Shown here: one piece after another, positions 7,689-14,373 of the stretch | Layout of the letters: each line of letters begins with the position of its first letter | Position numbering within the stretch: position 1 is the first letter of the stretch | Virus record (IMG/VR): IMGVR_UViG_3300008267_000452 | Span: 1-26,120 of that record | Length of the DNA stretch: 26,120 nucleotides | Strand: one strand, 5' to 3' | Source of the DNA: a virus | Program-made: the position numbers and the translations under genes | The notes under the pieces: generated by a model | Database searches by the model: none | The model's input: only the letters and a program-made list of their open reading frames with translations | Told to the model about the DNA's origin: nothing

Positions 7689-8279
7689 TTACAAATAGTC
7701 TTTGAGCTCATGATCAAGCAATCTCATAGCAATCTTATCTTCACCAAATGCAGTGAGCTGATCTACCAGGTCCTGCATCTTTCCATGCTCTTCATTCTGC
7801 TCTTTTAAGTAGTGGAGAGCAAGCTCATACAACATGTGACTTCCCATCTTCATGGCATGGTTTGCAAGCTCCATAATCTGTTGGGTGATAACAATCTCAT
7901 GGTCAAATGACTTTCTGATAATATCAGGAAGACCTCCATAAACTTCAGCAGGCTGCTCTAAAGAAGCAGTTGCTGGTTGAACACCCATGTTAAGAAGATA
8001 GGTACGTGCAATTTCTGCATGACCTCTTTCTTCATCAGAATACTTTCTCCAAAGTTTGCCTCCATTTAAATAACCATTATTGGTTAACCAAAGAGACATT
8101 GCAAGGTAAATTCTAGAAGACTGATCTTCCTGTTGAGCTCTGTAGTTTAAAAACTTAATACAAGACTCATCAATCAGGGGATTCTTACCTGCTGTCGGAG
8201 CTGTTTTAATACCAGCTTTAGAAGGCTCAGCAGCAACTGTTGAAACCTTTAAAGACCTTTTTAGAATATTACTTTCCAT
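7689..8279 (-). CDS. Ferritin (FtnA-type, ferroxidase site intact)
   Basis: 196 residues forming a full bacterial ferritin after a 35-residue N-terminal extension. By alignment to E. coli FtnA from memory, all six ferroxidase ligands are present: E51 (E17), E84 and H87 (E50, H53, in EERGHAE), E128 (E94, in DHEIVITQQIMELA), Q161 and E164 (Q127, E130, in EQNEEH). A fifth helix (LLDHELKDYL) follows, as in 24-subunit ferritins and unlike rubrerythrins or Dps. The expected activity is oxidation of Fe(II) and storage of ferric mineral inside a protein cage. The extension (Ala/Thr/Lys/Pro-rich) is not part of the fold and might target the protein. It sits between a connector-like gene (2 bp upstream) and the tail-tube candidate, on the same strand with native-looking base composition, so it is part of the late operon. 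Family assignment is firm; a virion or host-iron role is inference. Confidence 0.93.
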   Translation of the reverse strand: MESNILKRSLKVSTVAAEPSKAGIKTAPTAGKNPLIDESCIKFLNYRAQQEDQSSRIYLAMSLWLTNNGYLNGGKLWRKYSDEERGHAEIARTYLLNMGVQPATASLEQPAEVYGGLPDIIRKSFDHEIVITQQIMELANHAMKMGSHMLYELALHYLKEQNEEHGKMQDLVDQLTAFGEDKIAMRLLDHELKDYL

Positions 8280-8281
8280 TG

Positions 8282-8980
8282 TTAACTAGATTTTTGAACA
8301 CTACCTTCAGCTCTTTGGTATTGGTTAAAGGACTCAATATCAGCAGCTATAATTGCAACAGCAGCATCTATAATGAGTTCTACAACATCATCTTTAAACT
8401 CACATTCTTGTTCTGCATTTACCACCCCAGTGGCTGGATTGATGCATCCATCAAATGTTACATCTAAAGGCTTTCTGTAGTAGGAGAGGATGACAGACTC
8501 AATATGAAAAGTGTCATTAGTATACACTCTAAAATGATTGTCATGCATTGTAGCAAATGTCTCACCCCACTCAAAACTAGGACCCTTGAAAGAATCCTTT
8601 AGCAGGATGTCTGCATTTGCTTCCTCAGCTAAGTACACTTTAAAAGATCTATCCTTACAATCCTCTTTAGTTCCTAATACCCCTACTTTAATAAAATAAG
8701 CATAATTTGTGGGAATACCAAGACTTTCAAAGAATAATTTTTTATTTTCCCCTTTTAGAGTCTCTGTAGATACAAACTTCTGCAGGTCATCAATAGTTCC
8801 AAGTGTTTGTTCAGAAGACTCTTTCTTAATGTTTACACCATGAACTTGTCTCCTAAACCACTCTCTTTGAGCTTTATTAAAAGCTTCAGCAATCTGCCAA
8901 CACTCTATATTATCATAGTCAAATGATGCCAGTTTATTTAACCTTTGCTGAAACTTTATTCTTAAGAGAGTATTCTTCAT
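8282..8980 (-). CDS. Probable head-tail connector / ring protein
   Basis: 232 residues. The N-terminal part is helical with a basic patch (AFNKAQREWFRRQVHG, about residues 33-48); the middle is beta-like (YFIKVGVLG, FKVYLAEEAN, HIESVILSYYRKP); the C-terminus is a helix (DDVVELIIDAAVAIIAADIE) followed by a polar tail. This layout matches a conserved protein seen near the portal, capsid and tail genes of crAss-like and other Bacteroidota phages that is thought to form a ring or tail-completion adaptor; that match is from memory. It ends 2 bp before the ferritin start, so the two are probably co-translated. Confidence 0.6.
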   Translation of the reverse strand: MKNTLLRIKFQQRLNKLASFDYDNIECWQIAEAFNKAQREWFRRQVHGVNIKKESSEQTLGTIDDLQKFVSTETLKGENKKLFFESLGIPTNYAYFIKVGVLGTKEDCKDRSFKVYLAEEANADILLKDSFKGPSFEWGETFATMHDNHFRVYTNDTFHIESVILSYYRKPLDVTFDGCINPATGVVNAEQECEFKDDVVELIIDAAVAIIAADIESFNQYQRAEGSVQKSS

Positions 8981-8981
8981 A

Positions 8982-9230
8982 TTAACACTTCCATTTTCTT
9001 AATGACTTATTAATCCTGCTATCTGGGTCATTAGCTGTTTTAGAGGATGTAAGTTTTTTCTTCATACCCTCCATTCTAGCACAGAATGACTTTTTTCTAG
9101 ATCCTCCTTCAGGCTGAGGTGGTTTAAGATTACCACCTGTAGACTTATTATAAGAAGCTCTACCCTTAGCATTAAGTCCTCCACTTGGGGACTTGCCTTC
9201 TTTGCGTTGCCAAGCTGGACTCTTTGCCAT
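8982..9230 (-). CDS. Small basic protein of a family shared with giant viruses (82 aa)
   Basis: 82 residues from the ATG at 9230. A longer frame from 9257 would overlap the previous gene by 26 bp, and family members begin at this internal Met (MAKSPAWQRKEGKSPSGG). The pattern 'W.RKEG..P.GGLNaKGR.SY', then 'RKKSFCARM.GM', then 'NDP.SRINKSLRKWKC' is one I recall from phages and mimivirus-like giant viruses, where it is a domain of unknown function (possibly DUF6321; number uncertain). It has two Cys and a strong positive charge. Being the last of a row of seven short basic genes before the connector suggests a virion or DNA-binding role. Confidence 0.75.
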   Translation of the reverse strand: MAKSPAWQRKEGKSPSGGLNAKGRASYNKSTGGNLKPPQPEGGSRKKSFCARMEGMKKKLTSSKTANDPDSRINKSLRKWKC

Positions 9231-9231
9231 A

Positions 9232-9474
9232 TTACTTTCTTTTTTTAACCATACCACCTCTTCTCATAGCAGATCCTCCAGAAGCTCCAGAAGATGCTGA
9301 AGATGTTGAAGATGAAGATGTTGCAGAAGATGTAGATGCTGCAGCAGCTGGAGCAGGCGCAGGACGACCACTACCAACCTTACCTCCACTAGAAGGTTTT
9401 GCTGTAGACTTTGCTGTTGGTTTTACAGGTTTTGCAGGCATAGGTGCAGAACCACTAAACTTTCTTTTTTTCAT
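9232..9474 (-). CDS. Low-complexity Ala/Ser/Pro/Lys protein (80 aa)
   Basis: 80 residues with a basic start (MKKRKFSG), a Pro/Ala/Lys middle, an uninterrupted Ser/Ala/Thr/Gly tract at about residues 42-68, and a basic end RRGGMVKKRK. Predicted to be disordered. Overall it resembles eukaryotic linker-histone tails in composition, which suggests nucleic-acid binding, but there is no fold to recognise. The start overlaps the stop of the upstream gene by one base, and the stop is just before the next start. The C-terminal GGxVxKK motif recurs in three other small proteins here. Confidence 0.65.
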   Translation of the reverse strand: MKKRKFSGSAPMPAKPVKPTAKSTAKPSSGGKVGSGRPAPAPAAAASTSSATSSSSTSSASSGASGGSAMRRGGMVKKRK

Positions 9475-9674
9475 TATTTCTTTTTAGACTTTACAGAACC
9501 ACCATTTTTCTGAAATCCCATCTTGTTTCTAACTGCTGTAGGCAGCTTTGCAAGACCTGGATTTTTTGTAGCATCAACAGGTTTCAGAGAACCACCAGAT
9601 GCCATCTTGGGTTTTTGACCTTTAGCTTTCATTGCTACAGCAATTGCAGCTTGTTGTTTAGCATTCTTTGCCAT
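9474..9674 (-). CDS. Small basic protein (66 aa) with GGSVKSKKK tail
   Basis: 66 residues. An N-terminal helix (KQQAAIAVAMKAKGQKPKM) is followed by a Gly/Pro-rich segment, the phrase 'LPTAVRNKMGF', and the basic end KNGGSVKSKKK. Short phage proteins with 'AIAIAMK..GKKPK' and 'LP..VRNKMG' phrases are familiar from metagenomic phages, without known function. It overlaps both neighbours by a base at the stop/start, so translation is coupled. Confidence 0.65.
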   Translation of the reverse strand: MAKNAKQQAAIAVAMKAKGQKPKMASGGSLKPVDATKNPGLAKLPTAVRNKMGFQKNGGSVKSKKK

Positions 9675-9874
9675 TACTTTTTTCTTTTTATAGTAGGTGA
9701 AGAAGAAGTTTTACTTTTTACAAGACCTCCCAGAGCAGCTATTTGTTGTTTAGCTACACCTTGAGCAGCTGCAAAACGAGCTTTATCATTTTTAATTTCC
9801 ATAGCTCTTTTCAGAGAGTCTAAGTCTGACTCAGCTCTCCATCTTTTTTCGTCTGCTGAAATTTTACTTTTCAT
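9674..9874 (-). CDS. Small helical basic protein (66 aa)
   Basis: 66 residues. Residues 5-48 look like a two-helix hairpin with the pattern 'W.aesDl.sL..A.eI..D.aR..AA..va..qi..L', which I have seen in small proteins of several phages. The tail GGLVKSKTSSSPTIKRKK is basic and similar to the tails of its neighbours. It lies in a chain of end-to-start overlapping genes. Function unknown. Confidence 0.65.
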   Translation of the reverse strand: MKSKISADEKRWRAESDLDSLKRAMEIKNDKARFAAAQGVAKQQIAALGGLVKSKTSSSPTIKRKK

Positions 9875-9875
9875 A

Positions 9876-10145
9876 CTACCTGTAGTTTTTGGTTTTTTGT
9901 TTTATAGATTTAGGTTGAGAAACAAACTGTTTACCTTTCTTGTTACCCTCAGCTTTAGCTTTATTTGTAGCAGCTTTTTCACCAGAAGATAAAGAAGTCC
10001 AAGCAGCCTCAGGAAGGTATCTCTTTTTACCTTTAGAAGGAACTTCTTTAGAAGAACCTTTCTGTTTATTAGAATGTGTACCAGAGGTCATCCACTTTTG
10101 ATCACCCCAGCTCTTTAAGCTTTGTTGTGATTTTGCTAGTGCCAT
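9876..10145 (-). CDS. Small basic protein of a phage/giant-virus family (89 aa)
   Basis: 89 residues, very rich in Lys and Ser. The phrases 'SLKSWGDQKWMTSGTHSNKQ', 'KRYLPEAAWTSLSSGEKAAT' and 'KGKQFVSQPKSI' match, from memory, a short domain found in phages, mimivirus-like viruses and some bacteria (a DUF, probably DUF5872; number uncertain). Its role is unknown; the charge suggests nucleic-acid contact. The ATG overlaps the stop of the preceding gene by one base. Confidence 0.75.
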   Translation of the reverse strand: MALAKSQQSLKSWGDQKWMTSGTHSNKQKGSSKEVPSKGKKRYLPEAAWTSLSSGEKAATNKAKAEGNKKGKQFVSQPKSIKQKTKNYR

Positions 10146-10324
10146 TACTTATACCCTCCTCCTTTTGCTTTATACTCTCTAGCAAGCATCTGGGCTTTTC
10201 TAGCAGACCATTCACCTGGGTCACCACCTTTACCTCCAGATTTAATCTTGTTAAATAAAGACTTTCTCATACCTGGTTTGGTATAATTACCAGCTTCATT
10301 CACTTTACTTTTTGCCTTTGCCAT
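10145..10324 (-). CDS. Small basic protein of a phage/giant-virus family (59 aa)
   Basis: 59 residues from the ATG at 10324 (MAKAKSKVNEAGNYTKPGMR). A start at 10381 would add 19 residues that overlap the upstream gene and do not fit the family. The phrases 'KVNEAGNYTKPGMRK.LFN.IK.GGKGG.PGEWSARKAQMLA' are strongly characteristic of a small family I recall from cyanophages, other marine phages and giant viruses. The conserved Gly-Gly-Lys-Gly-Gly and Trp-Ser-Ala-Arg-Lys suggest a compact nucleic-acid-binding fold. It overlaps the upstream gene by 20 bp. Confidence 0.78.
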   Translation of the reverse strand: MAKAKSKVNEAGNYTKPGMRKSLFNKIKSGGKGGDPGEWSARKAQMLAREYKAKGGGYK

Positions 10325-10559
10325 TTGTTTTACTTTTTGGATAAGGGTTTTCTTTATGCCATTTCTTAGTAGCTGCAACACCCTGGGCTACTGTCTTTGC
10401 ACCAGACTGTTTTGTAAGGTTAATAGTATCCCATTTACCTTTATCTTTAGTAGGATGAGTGACAATAATATCACCCTCACCACCTTTACCTTTGTTATTG
10501 GTCTTTTTGTAAACAAGATGCTTCTCTCCACCAGCTAATACTTTTACTTTCTTTGCCAT
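10305..10559 (-). CDS. Small basic protein (84 aa)
   Basis: 84 residues from the ATG at 10559, 1 bp after the stop of the upstream gene. The longer option from 10598 would lie inside the upstream gene. The first two thirds may fold (VKVLAGGEKHLVYKKTN, then GDIIVTHP, WDTINLTKQSGAKTV); the end is Lys/Asn/Pro-rich and disordered (KENPYPKSKTNGKGKK). It is the first of seven consecutive short basic genes. No family recognised. Confidence 0.65.
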   Translation of the reverse strand: MAKKVKVLAGGEKHLVYKKTNNKGKGGEGDIIVTHPTKDKGKWDTINLTKQSGAKTVAQGVAATKKWHKENPYPKSKTNGKGKK

Positions 10560-10560
10560 A

Positions 10561-11577
10561 TTATTTTTGCCAGGATTTTTCCACCTTACCTTGAACATCC
10601 ACTAGGATTTGTTCATTAAGAGGGTTCTTTAAAAATTCAAGAACATCTGAAGGAGTTTTACCAAGGATGCTACCACTTTCTAAATGATAAATAAACCCAT
10701 CAGCTCTTGTTGCAATAACCTTTAAGAAAGCAGCATCTTTTACCATAGCTCTAATTTTTAAAGTTTCCATATCTAAAGATGCAACTTCTAGAAATTTTTC
10801 AGCTGTACGTTTTTTGTTTGTATCAACAGACTCCCCATTAATATATCTATCCATATTGTCATACAGTACATCTGTAGGGGTAGACTTTTTATACTGAGAA
10901 CTATTAGTGTCAACAATCTTAGCAACGTAAAATAACTTATTAGTGTTCTTGTCAAAGAGTTTCTGAAGTTCAGAAAGAGCCTTGTTTCTAAGCTTCTTCA
11001 CTTCAGTTTTAGTAGAAATAGTATTTTCTAATTTATCTAAGTAAAACTTAGGAGGAGTTGCCATTTTGCGAGCTGCCTCATATGACTTAGCTACAATAGA
11101 AAACCCTCCATTCTCAATAGCAATAAGCTTAATAAGATCATATGGATCTTTTTCTGGATCTAAAAAGAGGGGTTCATTACTACAAGCTATTCTGATTCGT
11201 CCCCAAAACTCATCATTGTCAGGTTTAAGAAGTCTAACCTTGTTCCAAAACTCTGGATCATTGGGGTTGATAACATTAGCTGCAAGCTCTTTTTCTAACT
11301 GAGAAACAATGGTTCTAATTTGTTTAACCTTAGCTTCTTGTTCTTCAGCATCCAGCTTTTTAATATCAGGAGCAAATTCATTAAGACCAGTGACATATCT
11401 TTTAATACCATTCATCTCCAAACAGGTGAGCTGTTCTTCATGAAATGTGTTATCAAAGAGCGTCAATCCATATTTCTCAAGACCCATATTTGACTTACTT
11501 TGTTCAAAATAAGGTCTAATTGCAATGCTGGACTTTTTGTTTTGTGGATAGCCCTCCACAATAGTTACTGTACTCAT
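10561..11577 (-). CDS. Conserved phage protein of unknown function (338 aa)
   Basis: 338 residues, mixed helix and strand, charged and with no membrane segment. Residues 70-110 form a Lys/Glu-rich helix. A repeated NDPEFW / NDEFWGRIR phrase lies near residues 105-130, and residues 200-225 are coiled-coil-like (TEVKKLRNKALSELQKLF). The position between capsid-side genes and the basic cluster suggests a virion or assembly protein. The leader contains ATAAACCAATAAAACCAA 15 bp or so before the ATG, as at several other genes here. I do not recognise the family. Confidence 0.6.
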   Translation of the reverse strand: MSTVTIVEGYPQNKKSSIAIRPYFEQSKSNMGLEKYGLTLFDNTFHEEQLTCLEMNGIKRYVTGLNEFAPDIKKLDAEEQEAKVKQIRTIVSQLEKELAANVINPNDPEFWNKVRLLKPDNDEFWGRIRIACSNEPLFLDPEKDPYDLIKLIAIENGGFSIVAKSYEAARKMATPPKFYLDKLENTISTKTEVKKLRNKALSELQKLFDKNTNKLFYVAKIVDTNSSQYKKSTPTDVLYDNMDRYINGESVDTNKKRTAEKFLEVASLDMETLKIRAMVKDAAFLKVIATRADGFIYHLESGSILGKTPSDVLEFLKNPLNEQILVDVQGKVEKSWQK

Positions 11578-11607
11578 TACTTGGTTTTATTGGTTTATAT
11601 AATCAAC

Positions 11608-11626
11608 TGTCAAGAACTCCTTGACA
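11608..11626 (-). other. Perfect 7-bp hairpin between genes
   Basis: TGTCAAG and CTTGACA flank a 5-nt loop, in the 54-bp gap just after the stop of the 79-residue gene. There is no U-run, so it may be an RNA-processing or stabilising hairpin. Confidence 0.4.
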
Positions 11627-11631
11627 ACTCA

Positions 11632-11871
11632 TTAGTCTAAAATCTGTGAGATCAAACTTTGTTTAAGTTGATCTTCTTTGTTCTTTTCAGCACGTGCTTC
11701 AGCCTTAGCAAACTCTGCATCTGTAAACATCAATGCTTTAACCTTACCATTCTGTTTAATTAAAACAGATAGATAAGTATCGTTCTCATTTGTAAAGGTA
11801 GTAGATTTTTTGTTTTTAACTCTAATTAATCTACCAAGTCTTGTAAATGTCTCAAGTGCCATATTAGTCAA
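11632..11871 (-). CDS. Small protein of unknown function (79 aa)
   Basis: 79 residues: a beta-like first half (FTRLGRLIRVKNKK, YLSVLIKQNGKVKALMF) and a charged helix (DAEFAKAEARAEKNKEDQLK). It overlaps the upstream gene by 8 bp, so it is probably co-translated with it. The strand-then-helix layout suggests a small virion accessory, but no family is recognised. Confidence 0.6.
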   Translation of the reverse strand: MTNMALETFTRLGRLIRVKNKKSTTFTNENDTYLSVLIKQNGKVKALMFTDAEFAKAEARAEKNKEDQLKQSLISQILD

Positions 11872-12313
11872 TTTTAACTAGTTCATAATAAAAATACAAT
11901 AGCCCCCAATCAGCAGCATTAGCTACATCATAGATTTTTAGAGTAAATGTATCAGGAGCTGCACCAGTTGCAAAAATTACAGGGACAGCTGATCCAGTTG
12001 TATAAGCTGTAAGCTGAACATAAAATTTTTCCCTATCCTGAGTAATTTCAGGATTTTGAAGAGTAATAAAAAATTCTTGAGCTCCACCATCAAAGTTCTC
12101 TAAATCAACAATACCTCTTTTAGAAGATATTCTGATAACTGTGCTTGACCCTCCAGCAAGATCCACCTCATAATGTTTGATATCCATTATGTCTCTAGAT
12201 AATCTATTAACATGGGCTATTCTTGCAAGTCCAGCTTCAGACTCAGAATAAGCCTGTTGAATAGCTCTGCTAGGAGACTCATTATTCTGTATTAAACGCT
12301 TTAAGGAAATCAT
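11864..12313 (-). CDS. Small beta-rich protein, possible capsid decoration protein (149 aa)
   Basis: 149 residues. A helical, polar N-terminus (residues 1-45, including SPSRAIQQAYSESEAGLARI) precedes a beta domain with alternating hydrophobics (TVIRISSKRGIVDL, FFITLQNPEI, FYVQLTAYTTG, TFTLKIYDV, LLYFYYELVKI). Such a sheet-rich small protein encoded shortly after the major capsid gene is a good candidate for a decoration or cement protein; this is inferred from position and predicted fold only. It starts 158 bp downstream of the previous gene, after a structured noncoding stretch. Confidence 0.55.
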   Translation of the reverse strand: MISLKRLIQNNESPSRAIQQAYSESEAGLARIAHVNRLSRDIMDIKHYEVDLAGGSSTVIRISSKRGIVDLENFDGGAQEFFITLQNPEITQDREKFYVQLTAYTTGSAVPVIFATGAAPDTFTLKIYDVANAADWGLLYFYYELVKID

Positions 12314-12317
12314 TATA

Positions 12318-12470
12318 GTATTTTTAATTGCCCTGCTGAGGATTGCAAGTCCCCCTAAGGTATGCGTACAGCAGGCTGCAGACTTTCCTTCTGCATACTC
12401 CTTTATAAGTGATCAATCTTATACTTGTCTGGTCATTTCCAGATTGGATACTATCCAGGAGGGAGGGGTT
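12318..12470 (-). ncRNA. Run of stem-loops between two late genes, possible structured RNA
   Basis: No reading frame. Stems visible: GGAT/ATCC (12446-12456), TCTGG/CCAGA (12428-12443), TATAAG/CTTATA (12404-12423), TGCAGA/TCTGCA (12377-12395) and CCTGCTG/CAGCAGG (12332-12375). In addition GTATGC (12360-12365) can pair with GCATAC (12393-12398), which would compete with two of the other stems or make a pseudoknot. Five stems in 150 nt is more than expected in AT-rich DNA. No tRNA fold and no U-run end. It may be a translational regulator of the 149-residue gene or an RNA-stability block after the small basic gene. Confidence 0.4.
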
Positions 12471-12471
12471 G

Positions 12472-12648
12472 TTATTTCTTCTTGCTTGATACTTTACCAC
12501 CCATTTTATAACCAGTCATCATCTTACCACCACCTTTGTAAGCAGGAACTGCTCCTTTAGGGGCTACAGATTTAACAACTGATTCTTTTTTTGTAGGGTT
12601 TTTAACAACAATGTTGTTACCCATAGCAGCTTTGTTTTTTCCAGCCAT
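12472..12648 (-). CDS. Small basic protein (58 aa) with GGKVSSKKK tail
   Basis: An ATG at 12648 opens a 58-codon frame ending in TAA. The protein starts MAGKNKAAMGNNIVVKNPTK, is rich in Lys and Gly, and ends MGGKVSSKKK. The tail matches those of three small proteins in the 9.2-9.9 kb cluster. The leader holds ATAAACCAATAAAAACAAAA before the ATG, the same element found before several other genes. It follows the terminator of the major capsid gene and is therefore expressed by read-through or from its own signal. Function unknown; DNA binding or virion association is a guess from charge. Confidence 0.7.
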   Translation of the reverse strand: MAGKNKAAMGNNIVVKNPTKKESVVKSVAPKGAVPAYKGGGKMMTGYKMGGKVSSKKK

Positions 12649-12671
12649 TTTGTTTTTGTTTTTATTGGTTT

Positions 12672-12711
12672 ATTAAAAAAAGTGAGAGGGAGACCTACTA
12701 GAGGTCCCCCT
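12672..12711 (-). terminator. Intrinsic terminator after the major capsid gene
   Basis: Minus strand: a GGGGGACCT / AGGTCTCCC stem with a CTAGT loop followed, a few bases on, by a run of seven T. It lies about 10 bp after the capsid stop codon. Genes downstream have no promoter motif, so it is presumably partial. Confidence 0.8.
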
Positions 12712-12722
12712 TCACTATTATA

Positions 12723-14345
12723 TTAGAATGAACCACCAGTGATCGGGTTTCTCATAACAATCTTCAACACCTTGGTTGGGTCTTTAACCCAGATAGCAGG
12801 CATTGTTTGAGTCATGAATACACGATAACCATTGAACTGTCCACTAGACTGGAAGCCTTGTGTACGTCCCATATAGTCCATAGTACCATTCTGATAGAAC
12901 CACTTCAGTTGATTATCCCAACCCAACTTCAACAAGTAGATGTTGTCATTAGTATTGTCAGTGATATCAAAGATAATGAAGTTGTAGCTAGACAGAGGGA
13001 AACCATCAATAATTGGGTTTTCAATGTCGTTAGTATGTACGTTGTCAAATGCAGGGTTCAGAACAAACTGAACATTAGCAAGGAAAGGAATAACATAGCT
13101 AGTGTAAGCATATCCAAAGTTCAGATCCATTCCACTACCAGTGATAGCACCAACTTCAGAAGCGTTGATGATCAGACCAGAGTTAACAGCTTCACGTTTG
13201 ATAGCTTCATTAACCAGACGCATACCACCCATACCAGTTTGTACAACCAGCTTACGCTTAGGGTCTGGACCTTTGAACTCCACACGACCGTTGAAGAAGT
13301 TGAAGATCTCAGACTTAAACAGATCCAGTGTAAAGCTAGATTTGTTGTAAATACGCTTATATGAGTTGTCAAGTTGCTTCCAAAGACCCACAGACAGACG
13401 AATGTCATCTGGACCATCTTGCTTAACACGTCCACCATGTCCCCACATCAAGTAGGTTTCGATGTCTGTAGCAATCTTAGTCAGGTGAGCAGCCTCCATA
13501 GTAGTCAAGAAAGTACGTGTAAGAGTACCACCTTGGATAGCTCTTTTTACATACTCCTTACCCATTTTAGCAGCAAGACCTTCCAGGCTAGTGATAGAAG
13601 GATCATTGCTCTTGTCAAAATTTCTCCAGATCTCTGTTACAGGAACTGAACCATCTTGTCTCAAACCACCCTTCATCATCAGGTCAGCACGACTAGATAC
13701 AGAGTAGTGAACGTGAGCTTCAGCACCACCTACAAAGTTGTAGAACTCTCTGTAACCAGAACCATAAGCTCCGATATCAGAGAATCTTTCACCATACTCT
13801 CCACGTGCAGAACCTTTACGGAAGAACTTAGTACCATTCTTCAGATACTTAGGAGCATCCAAGAACTTAGTGTTGTCGTTGTTAACCAACTGAACAGTGT
13901 AAACTACACCATCTGGAACAGGGATGATATCCTCTGTAGGAACGATGTACAATTCCACACCATTATATTTGTCATAAGTGATGATATCACCATGACCAAA
14001 TGTACGCTTGTTCAACTTGATTTTGAAGGTAGTACCATCAGCACCAAGCTCTTCAGCTGCTTCAATGTTCTCAACGATATAAGGAAGATCCTGAGAAACA
14101 GGAACCTGCCACTTATACTCACCGCGAGCATTGTCTACATTAATTACGTTCTTTCCACCAAAGCTTGACATCTGGTACAAAGGCATCTCTACCTTTTGTG
14201 CCATCGCCCAAAGATCAACAGGACCCATATCCATAGGCTCTGCAGTCTTCAGCATGTTAACCAGGTGGTAAGAATCTACGTGAGAGCTAGCATTGTAGCT
14301 TGTATCCCGTAGAAAGATACCATTGTTTAAAACTGGAGTTGACAT
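12723..14345 (-). CDS. Major capsid protein
   Basis: 540 residues, no signal peptide or membrane segment. Identification rests on position (after terminase, portal and an acidic scaffold-like gene), size, and style: an N-terminal arm, mixed alpha/beta body, long helix-turn regions (TTMEAAHLTKIATDIETYLM), and a C-terminus of strands (YRVFMTQTMPAIWV, KVLKIVMRN). These fit an HK97-fold capsid protein of the large Bacteroidota phages. It has an A-rich leader (ATAAACAAAACAAAACAAA) directly before the ATG and an intrinsic terminator right after, consistent with very high expression. Several long antisense frames lie across it and are by-products of its biased codon use. The alternative, another abundant head protein, is unlikely. 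Confidence 0.8.
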   Translation of the reverse strand: MSTPVLNNGIFLRDTSYNASSHVDSYHLVNMLKTAEPMDMGPVDLWAMAQKVEMPLYQMSSFGGKNVINVDNARGEYKWQVPVSQDLPYIVENIEAAEELGADGTTFKIKLNKRTFGHGDIITYDKYNGVELYIVPTEDIIPVPDGVVYTVQLVNNDNTKFLDAPKYLKNGTKFFRKGSARGEYGERFSDIGAYGSGYREFYNFVGGAEAHVHYSVSSRADLMMKGGLRQDGSVPVTEIWRNFDKSNDPSITSLEGLAAKMGKEYVKRAIQGGTLTRTFLTTMEAAHLTKIATDIETYLMWGHGGRVKQDGPDDIRLSVGLWKQLDNSYKRIYNKSSFTLDLFKSEIFNFFNGRVEFKGPDPKRKLVVQTGMGGMRLVNEAIKREAVNSGLIINASEVGAITGSGMDLNFGYAYTSYVIPFLANVQFVLNPAFDNVHTNDIENPIIDGFPLSSYNFIIFDITDNTNDNIYLLKLGWDNQLKWFYQNGTMDYMGRTQGFQSSGQFNGYRVFMTQTMPAIWVKDPTKVLKIVMRNPITGGSF

Positions 14346-14373
14346 TTTGTTTTGTTTTGTTTATTGATAATTG

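Noticed and set aside
12332-12375. Second tRNA-Cys-like anticodon arm (GGATTGCAAGTCC) in the structured gap
   Set aside because: No T arm or acceptor stem could be paired around it; the surrounding bases prefer the CCTGCTG/CAGCAGG stem.
12807-14168. Plus-strand frames of 185 and 170 codons across the major capsid gene
   Set aside because: Same reasoning: antisense shadows of the capsid gene with no leader and no plausible fold.
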